Positions 58,106 to 64,000 of a stretch of 64,000 nucleotides of DNA are shown here, in pieces. The notes below the pieces were generated by a model that was not told the origin of the DNA, did not search any database, and was given only the letters and a program-made list of their open reading frames with translations. Each line of letters begins with the position of its first letter. Positions within the stretch are counted from its first letter, which is position 1. Origin of the DNA: Micromonospora sp. HK10 (GTDB taxonomy: Bacteria; Actinomycetota; Actinomycetes; Mycobacteriales; Micromonosporaceae); assembly GCF_000982955.1 (NCBI RefSeq), contig NZ_KQ058878.1, positions 1-64,000 of the forward strand. The letters are read 5' to 3'. A program made the translations under genes and the position numbers.

Positions 58106-59969
58106 TTCCCTCCCGTTAGGTCCGACCCACCTCGAACACGCACACTTCCATGCCCTGGCCACCGGGGCCGGAGACGAACACAGCATCACGGCACTCTGGC
58201 GGTCCGAGCGCAGCTGGCGGCTGATCGTGCTGCGTGCTCTGCTGGACATCTGCGCCACCCGAGCCGACGCTTCCGGCCCGCTCGTGCCCGCGAGCGAGGC
58301 CTGGGAACTCCTGGTCCGGGCATACGGTGCCGCACCAGGGATCACCGAGGACATTCTGGCCCGTCCGCAGGTCGGCAGCTGGGCCGCGCACACCCTGCGT
58401 CGGCTGCGTAACGACCGCCCCGACCCGGTGCCGATGTGGCTGGACGTCGGCTACCTGCACGCACTCGCGGCGGCGGGCGCCGTTCGGGCCGGCCTCTCCT
58501 TCGAGCTGGACATCCCGGCGCGCCACGGCAGCGCGGTGCTGCCCACCGTGGGCGCCGCGTCGGTCCCGCCGGAGGTCGAGGTCGTCCGGGTCCGGGCTAC
58601 CGGTGGACAGGTCGAGATGGAGACCGGCGCCCGGACCGTGCGGTGCCGACCGGGGGACCGGGACTGGCACGAACCCATCGTCATAGCGGTCCGTACGGAC
58701 GGCGCCGGCCTCCAGGTCGAGCTGCTCGATCGCGACCTGTACCGCGATCTGCGGGGCCCTTCCCCGCCGCAACCGTTGTCGGAGTCCGACCTCGCCAGCT
58801 GGCGTGCGGATCTCGCGCGGGCCTGGGCACTGCTGGTGCGCGAGCAGCCCGGCCGCGCCCAGGCGATCGCCGGCATCGTACGGACCCTGACACCGGTGGC
58901 GCGCCGCGAGCGGTTCCGACCGCTGTCGGCGTCGGGCACCGAGGCGTTCGGCGGCATCCTGCTCTCCCAACCGGACGACCCGCTGCAACTGGCGGTGACC
59001 CTGGTGCACGAGTCCCAGCACCAGAAGCTTGGTGCCCTGTCCCACCTGCTCACCCTCTGCGAGGCAGACGATCACCTCCGCTACTACGCCCCCTGGCGGG
59101 ACGATCCCAGGCCGCTCCCCGGCCTTCTTCAGGGTGCGTACGCGTTCGCCGGCATCACCCAGTTCTGGCGGGTCCACCGCCAGCAGGCGCCGCCCGGCGA
59201 GCGGGCGGCGACGGACTTCGAGTTCGCGCTGTGGCGGCGGCAGGCCCTCGGCGTCCTACGGGTGCTCGCCACATCCGGCCGGCTGACCGGGCACGGTCAG
59301 CGGTTCGTCGACACCCTGCACGCGGAGCTGAACGCGTGCCGGGAAGACGACGTGCCGGCCGCCGAGCGCGACGCGGCGCACGCCGCCGCGCTCGACCACC
59401 ACGCGATGTGGCGGGGTCACAACATCCAACTGGACCCCGCCGACCAGGAGGCCCTCGCGGCCGCCTGGCAGCAGGGTGACCCGCTGGCGAGCGCACTCCT
59501 CGCCGTCGGCGCCGCGAAGGTGCGGGCGGAACCGCCGGTGGGCCTGCTCGACGCCCGGGCCGTCCTGCGCCGATATCTGCTGTTCGACCCGGATGCCTTC
59601 AACCGGCTGCGCGCCACGCCCGACGAGGTGGGGGAGAGGGTGGCCGGCGCAACCGCGGCCGACCTGGCCCTCGTGGCCGGTGATGTCGAGCGGGCACGCG
59701 CCGGCTATCTCGGCGAGCTGACGCCGGACCCACTCAGCGTGCACGGCTGGGTCGGTCTCGGCCTCGCGCAGGTCGACCAGCCCGCCCATCCGGCGACGCG
59801 GGCCCTGCTGGGCCGCCCGGAACTCGTCCTGGCCGTGGTCCAGGGACTGCGGTCGCGCGGATCCGCCACGGTTGCCCCCGACCCGCTCGAGGTGGCCAGC
59901 TGGGTCGGTGAGGGGTTACCGGATCGGCAGGTCGACAACGTCGATCCGGCGGGTTGGCTGGCTGTCTGA
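58095..59969 (+). CDS. HExxH-motif peptide-modifying protein (putative peptide beta-hydroxylase)
   Basis: The 624-residue protein is of the HExxH family that accompanies FxSxx peptides. The motif TLVHESQHQKLGALSHLLTL holds His305-Glu306-x-x-His309, and the surrounding CEADDHLRYYAPWRDDPRPL and PGLLQGAYAFAGITQFWRVH are strongly family-typical. The N-terminal region (HFHALATGAG) may hold a peptide-recognition element. Members are reported as 2-oxoglutarate/iron-dependent enzymes that hydroxylate precursor peptides, though the fold looks like a metalloprotease. ATG 58095 is coupled to the precursor gene. It ends 23 bp from the convergent fxsT gene. Confidence 0.88.
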   Translation: MSSDSLPLGPTHLEHAHFHALATGAGDEHSITALWRSERSWRLIVLRALLDICATRADASGPLVPASEAWELLVRAYGAAPGITEDILARPQVGSWAAHTLRRLRNDRPDPVPMWLDVGYLHALAAAGAVRAGLSFELDIPARHGSAVLPTVGAASVPPEVEVVRVRATGGQVEMETGARTVRCRPGDRDWHEPIVIAVRTDGAGLQVELLDRDLYRDLRGPSPPQPLSESDLASWRADLARAWALLVREQPGRAQAIAGIVRTLTPVARRERFRPLSASGTEAFGGILLSQPDDPLQLAVTLVHESQHQKLGALSHLLTLCEADDHLRYYAPWRDDPRPLPGLLQGAYAFAGITQFWRVHRQQAPPGERAATDFEFALWRRQALGVLRVLATSGRLTGHGQRFVDTLHAELNACREDDVPAAERDAAHAAALDHHAMWRGHNIQLDPADQEALAAAWQQGDPLASALLAVGAAKVRAEPPVGLLDARAVLRRYLLFDPDAFNRLRATPDEVGERVAGATAADLALVAGDVERARAGYLGELTPDPLSVHGWVGLGLAQVDQPAHPATRALLGRPELVLAVVQGLRSRGSATVAPDPLEVASWVGEGLPDRQVDNVDPAGWLAV

Positions 59970-59992
59970 CCCGCCGGATCGAACGCCTGCCG

Positions 59993-62900
59993 CTACAGCG
60001 GGAGCGGGTCGATGTCGCAATTGGCCCGTACGCCGGCGCCGACCGCCGCGACCGCTGGGTGCCGGGCACCGAGGGTCTGCCGGAGTTGCTCGAGGCTCGT
60101 GTCGAACAGCGTGCTCGCCTCCACGTCGCGCCCGAGGTCGCGGAGATCCATGGCGAGGTTCAGCGCGCACACGAGCGTGGTGGGATGAGCGTCACCGAGC
60201 ACCCGACGACACTGTTCGAGGCTGTCGGCGTCGAGGGCGCGGGCCGCGGCGACATCGCCGAGGTCGTAATGGTCGCTCGCCAGATTGATCCGGGCGGCGA
60301 GCACCAGGGCATGGGAATCGCCGAGCCGGCCGGTCAGCCGCTGCACAGCCGCCTGATCCAGCTCCCGGGCCTGTTCGCACTCGCCCAGCAGCCGGAGCGT
60401 CACCGCCAGGTCGACCTGCGCGCCCGCCGTGTGCGGATGGTCCTCGCCGTACAGCCGGCGCAGCCCTTCCACCGCCACCTCCGCCGCTTCCCTGGCGGCG
60501 CGGAGGTCGCCGGTCAGCCGCTGGTCGATGGCGAACGTCAGCGTGGCGAGCACCGTGTCCGGATGGTCGTCGCCGTAACGGGTGCGGAAGCGGCGCAGCA
60601 CATCGCTGGACAGGTCGAGGGCGTCGTGGTGGTGACCGGCCTTGCGCCGGAAACTCGCCAGCATGTGGCTCTGCCGCAGGACTTCCGGGTGGTCGTCGTA
60701 CTTCAGCATCCGGCGGGCCGTGGCGACGACGGTCTCCTGGTTCGCGTGCGCCGCGACGTAGTCGCCCAGTTCCCGCCGATCGAGGTTGATGCCGCCGAAG
60801 GTACTCAGACTGTCCAGGTGGTCGGTGCCGTAGATCTGCACCCGGCGCTGGTAGGACTGCTCATCGAGCTGGAGCGCCCGACCGAACAGGCCGGACAGTC
60901 GCATGCTGACCGCGAGATTGTGCGCGGCGCGCAGCGTGAACGGCTCCTCCTCACCGAAAATCTGCTTCGCCTGTTCGTAGACGACGAGGGAGCGGTCCAG
61001 CGCACCGGCGAAGTCACCGGCCACCCGGTGGTCGGCGGCCACCGCGCCCAGCGCGTTCAAGGTCTCTTCCTGGTCCTCGCCGAGGGTCTGCCGGTAGAGC
61101 TCGAGCGTCTCGGCGTTCAGGCTCGCCGCGGCGGCGTAGTCACCGACGACGAAATGCATGAACCCGAGCCAGCTGGCCATGCGCAGGCTGTCCGGGTCGG
61201 CCTGGTCGCCGTCCGCTCTCCAGGCCGTCCACGCCCGCTGCGACAGGTCCCGGGCGGCGAGGTGGTCACCCCAACGCCAGAGATACATCGCCTCGTTCAG
61301 CACCATGTCCCGCACGAGTTCGTTCGAGCACCCCTCCGCTCCCGAGGCGACGATGTGCGGGTACAGCTGGGCGTACCGCGGCCAGTGATCAGCGTCGTCG
61401 GGCTGGTCGGGGTCGTTGCCGGCCAGCAGCATGTGGGCGCCGTGCCGCAGGGCGTCCCGGTCCTGCGGATCCATCTGGTTGATCAGTACGCGTTGAACCA
61501 GGCGGTGCATCTGGAAGGAGTTCGTCCGGTGGTCGATCCGCGCCAGCGAGAGGCGGCCGATCGTGCGGATCGCCCGGTTGAGGCGGACCGGGTTGCGGAC
61601 GAGGAGATCGAGATCGGGATGGATGCGAAGCGCGCGCGGCTTCGACAGGAGTACCTTCCCGATCGGCTCGGGCGCGAAGAACGAGCACATCTGCAGCAGC
61701 CGGAGTGCCGGCAGGTCCTGGCCGCGTAGCCAGTTGAGCGACACGTTCCACGCCGCGGCGACGAGCTCCGGGTAGTCCTGCTGGGTGCTCTCCTCGTCGA
61801 GGACCGGCCGGCTCGCGTCGAGGAGGTCCAGGTATTCGTCGGCCGGCATGCGGGTCTCCGCGCGCCAGGCCGCCGCCTGCTCGATGGCCAGGGGAAGGTC
61901 GCCCAGAGCCGCGGCGAGTCGGTCGGCATCGTCGACGGCCAGGTCCGGCCCGCGACGGCGGAGCAGATCGATGCTCTCCTGCCGTTCGAACACGTCGACC
62001 GGGAGACTGTTCGCGACCTCCCGCCACGCGCCGTTACGCGAGGTGACGACGATGCTGCCCGGGCCGCCCTTGGGGAAGAACTGCTCGACGCTGTCGGGGT
62101 CCTCGGCATTGTCGAAGACGAGCAACCAGTTGGAGTACGGGCGGCCGATCCGCAGGGCCTCCAGGGCCGCCGGCACCGCCGTGTTGGCGGTGGACGGGAC
62201 CGGCAGCTCCAGGCGTGCCGCCAGCTCCACCAGCGCGGACTGGATCTGCGCCGGTCGCTCGGCCGGGATCCACCAGATGAGGTCGAAGTCCTGCTGATGG
62301 AGGTAGACGTACTCGATGGCGAGCTGGGACTTGCCCACCCCACCGGCGCCGTGCAGCGCCTCCGGCAGCACGGCGGTGGTGCCGGCGCTGAGGCGCTGGT
62401 GCAGGGAGTCGAGCAGTTCCCGCCGGCCGGTGAAGTTCGTATTTCTCAGCGGCAGGTTGCCGACGATGGCCGGTAACTGCCCGTCGAGCCGTTGTACCGG
62501 CTGCAGGTCGTTGGTCGGACGCCTGCTCGGGAAGATGCCCCGCTCGGCGTCCAGCGTGATCTGGGCGGCGGTGCCGAACGAGCCCTCCGGGTCCGGCGCG
62601 TTCACTCTGTCAGACATTCCGGACTCCATGGTCCTGTGAGCGATTACGGAAGGTGGCTGCAGTACTCGACGTACCTGCCGTGGGATGGGCGAGCCGAGCG
62701 ACTGACCCAGCCGCGCGGCTGCGACGAGGTTCGGCCCGCCCAGTGAGAGGTGGACAGCCAGTTCGACCCGCAGGTACGGCTCGGCGGCCGGCGTGACCCG
62801 TTCGTACGACGCGTTCCGCGGATCCTTGACCCGCAGGGTCAGGTTGCGCACCGCCTCCACGTCGTGCGCGAGTTCGTACTCCACCAGGTGCTGCACCTCG

Positions 62901-63880
62901 ACGGTGCGGTCGCGGTACCCGAGCGTAAGGAGCCGCTCGCGCACGCCGTGCACGAATTCGTACCTGATGCTGGTGTCGCCGCTCGCCGCCGCCCGCGGAA
63001 CCGGCCGCACCAGGTCGCTCGTCAGCACCTCGGTCAACTGTTCCGGTCCCGAGCGGATCATGGCCCTCGCCACGGCGCGAACCACGCGGACGGTGAGTGG
63101 CGCGGCCGCCAGGCGGGTCGCCAGCGCGAACGCGGTCGGCGACATGGTGGCCCGGAACCGGGCGACGAGGTCGTGAGCGGTGAGCGACCGGCCCGGACGA
63201 CGGCTCGGCGGCCTGTCGGGCGGCAGGAGCAGAGCAGGCATCCGCAGCTCGCCCGTTGCCGGCTCGGCCAGCAGGCGGCTCCATCGCCGCAGCCAGTCCA
63301 TGCCACGTTCGATGACCGGCACCGCCGTCAGCGGGGCGTGGTCCTCTCCGTCGGTGGGACGTAGGTCCGGGCCGCTCACCCGCCACGACGACCGAGCGGT
63401 GGTCGATCCCGCGCCGTCCAGGCGCCACGTCACCTCGGTCGTCTCCATGGCCCGCTCGCGCCAGCGCTGCTGGGGTAGCAGATTGACCACGGCAACGGTT
63501 GCGCTGTCGGCCCACGAGACGAGCACTGGGTGGACGAGCCCGGCCCGCCATGCGTCGGAACCGCCGTGCGTCACCAGGAAGATGACCCGCTGGCCGGCGG
63601 CACCGACCAGGCTCGCGGGCGGGGCGTTCACCGAGTCGGGCTCGTCGGTCACCCACACCGCGCCGTCCGCCACGGCCAGGCGCTTGACCTCGACCGAGGC
63701 GAAGGCGCGTTGGGCCCGCAGCACCGCGATGAACGTCGAGATCTCGTCGGCCCAGAGGTCCAGCACCGGGTCGTGGTCGAGGACCACGATGAGCTCCCGG
63801 CCGTCGGGCGCCGGCTCGACCCCGAGGCCCTCGGCCTGCCGGCTCCCAGGGGTGGCGACCGCCGGCGCCGGCCGGCTCAT
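59993..63880 (-). CDS. fxsT: FxSxx-COOH system STAND NTPase with SAV_2336-like domain and TPR repeats
   Basis: ATG 63880 overlaps the preceding stop as ATGA and gives 1295 residues. Residues about 28-205 resemble the SAV_2336 N-terminal domain (ELIVVLDHDPVLDLWADEIS, GQRVIFLVTHGGSDAWRAGL, ATVAVVNLLPQQRWRERA). After a helical linker, LRNTNFTGRRELLDSLHQRL opens the NB-ARC/STAND NTPase, with P-loop GAGGVGKSQLA at 511-521, LLVFDNAED and IVVTSRN as Walker B and sensor. AAAWNVSLNWL and LQMCSFFAPEPIGKVLL are the usual FxsT helices. From about 830 to the end are many TPRs (LGEDQEETLNALGAVAADHR, YGDDHPDTVLATL). It likely senses a signal and controls modified-peptide function or cell death. Confidence 0.92.
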   Translation of the reverse strand: MSRPAPAVATPGSRQAEGLGVEPAPDGRELIVVLDHDPVLDLWADEISTFIAVLRAQRAFASVEVKRLAVADGAVWVTDEPDSVNAPPASLVGAAGQRVIFLVTHGGSDAWRAGLVHPVLVSWADSATVAVVNLLPQQRWRERAMETTEVTWRLDGAGSTTARSSWRVSGPDLRPTDGEDHAPLTAVPVIERGMDWLRRWSRLLAEPATGELRMPALLLPPDRPPSRRPGRSLTAHDLVARFRATMSPTAFALATRLAAAPLTVRVVRAVARAMIRSGPEQLTEVLTSDLVRPVPRAAASGDTSIRYEFVHGVRERLLTLGYRDRTVEVQHLVEYELAHDVEAVRNLTLRVKDPRNASYERVTPAAEPYLRVELAVHLSLGGPNLVAAARLGQSLGSPIPRQVRRVLQPPSVIAHRTMESGMSDRVNAPDPEGSFGTAAQITLDAERGIFPSRRPTNDLQPVQRLDGQLPAIVGNLPLRNTNFTGRRELLDSLHQRLSAGTTAVLPEALHGAGGVGKSQLAIEYVYLHQQDFDLIWWIPAERPAQIQSALVELAARLELPVPSTANTAVPAALEALRIGRPYSNWLLVFDNAEDPDSVEQFFPKGGPGSIVVTSRNGAWREVANSLPVDVFERQESIDLLRRRGPDLAVDDADRLAAALGDLPLAIEQAAAWRAETRMPADEYLDLLDASRPVLDEESTQQDYPELVAAAWNVSLNWLRGQDLPALRLLQMCSFFAPEPIGKVLLSKPRALRIHPDLDLLVRNPVRLNRAIRTIGRLSLARIDHRTNSFQMHRLVQRVLINQMDPQDRDALRHGAHMLLAGNDPDQPDDADHWPRYAQLYPHIVASGAEGCSNELVRDMVLNEAMYLWRWGDHLAARDLSQRAWTAWRADGDQADPDSLRMASWLGFMHFVVGDYAAAASLNAETLELYRQTLGEDQEETLNALGAVAADHRVAGDFAGALDRSLVVYEQAKQIFGEEEPFTLRAAHNLAVSMRLSGLFGRALQLDEQSYQRRVQIYGTDHLDSLSTFGGINLDRRELGDYVAAHANQETVVATARRMLKYDDHPEVLRQSHMLASFRRKAGHHHDALDLSSDVLRRFRTRYGDDHPDTVLATLTFAIDQRLTGDLRAAREAAEVAVEGLRRLYGEDHPHTAGAQVDLAVTLRLLGECEQARELDQAAVQRLTGRLGDSHALVLAARINLASDHYDLGDVAAARALDADSLEQCRRVLGDAHPTTLVCALNLAMDLRDLGRDVEASTLFDTSLEQLRQTLGARHPAVAAVGAGVRANCDIDPLPL

Positions 63881-64000
63881 TTCGGACCCGCCGACGTGGA
63901 GATGCGCCGCGGTGAGCGCGGGCCAGGGCAGGCCCCGCCGGCGGCGAACCACGTCCCGTGGTCGATGCCGCTCATGCCGAGACCTTTCGCCTGTCGCCGT
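63877..64000 (-). CDS. 3' end of a gene upstream of fxsT, cut by window edge
   Basis: An open frame runs in from the right edge and stops at 63877-63879, overlapping the fxsT ATG (ATGA). It encodes ...RRQAKGLGMSGIDHGTWF... and ends GPK. It may begin at ATG 63975 as a 32-residue peptide, or be the end of a larger partner gene of the SAV_2336 operon. I do not recognise the sequence. Confidence 0.4.
   Translation of the reverse strand, partial: RRQAKGLGMSGIDHGTWFAAGGACPGPRSPRRISTSAGPK

Noticed and set aside
58095-59969. Zinc metalloprotease on the basis of HExxH
   Set aside because: The surrounding motifs match the peptide-modifying HExxH family tied to FxSxx precursors, and the context supports that role over proteolysis.
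1-64000. tRNA, rRNA, insertion sequences or phage genes
   Set aside because: I looked for cloverleaf-like repeats, transposase and integrase motifs in the translated frames and found none I could support.

Overview
The window is very high G+C DNA with GTG and TTG starts, translational overlaps of the ATGA/GTGA type, MsiK-dependent-style sugar ABC transporters, many LacI/TetR/PaaX-type regulators and secreted CAZymes with actinomycete linkers. This points to a filamentous actinobacterium, most likely a Micromonosporaceae member (inference from gene content; no rRNA or marker gene is present). I see no tRNA, rRNA, CRISPR array or insertion sequence. About 50 protein genes can be supported.

Left part (1-17.0 kb): a secreted membrane-anchored protein cut by the window edge, an MFS exporter divergent from a LacI regulator with a nested palindromic operator, then a low-oxygen / nitrosative-stress island. 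That island has type I GAPDH, a universal stress protein, an orphan sugar-ABC ATPase, the 7Fe ferredoxin FdxA, a DsbA-like protein, two hemerythrin proteins (one fused to DUF2249), a cysteine-containing HTH regulator, two NnrS-like multi-pass membrane proteins and a copper nitrite reductase with an extra N-terminal cupredoxin domain. Two gene remnants lie inside it: an alpha/beta hydrolase and the N-terminus of a NarK-type nitrate/nitrite transporter.

17.1-24.6 kb: a two-gene nucleotide-sugar cassette (SDR plus DegT aminotransferase) ending in a triplicated 51-bp hairpin, an F420-type luciferase-like oxidoreductase, a Nudix hydrolase, and a three-gene group of a BadF-type kinase, a CorA-topology membrane protein and a GlpX-like phosphatase homologue. 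24.8-42 kb is a glycan-use region: GH92, GH95, GH43, a BNR-repeat hydrolase, a sugar ABC importer without its own ATPase, a CocE-type hydrolase, a PaaX-type regulator and an SGNH esterase with a ricin-type lectin. 42-48 kb carries a NitT/TauT-type importer divergent from a PhzS-like flavin monooxygenase, a MarR regulator and a DUF3237 protein. 48-52 kb has a CBM2 esterase divergent from a GH-A clan glycosidase. The lectin-esterase gene and this divergent pair share the 14-bp operator TGTTATCGATAACA, suggesting one regulon.

52-64 kb: a GntR-TetR fusion repressor with its inverted operator and a DUF418 membrane protein, an AhpD-like protein, a DUF2809 protein, then the most interesting region. 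A DUF6745-like gene is divergent from a caspase-like protease with a C-terminal effector-associated domain, followed by a 72-residue FxSxx-type RiPP precursor whose motif is internal, an HExxH peptide-modifying protein, and, convergent, a 1295-residue FxsT protein (SAV_2336-like, NB-ARC/STAND NTPase, TPR). The radical SAM enzyme expected for such a system is not in the window.
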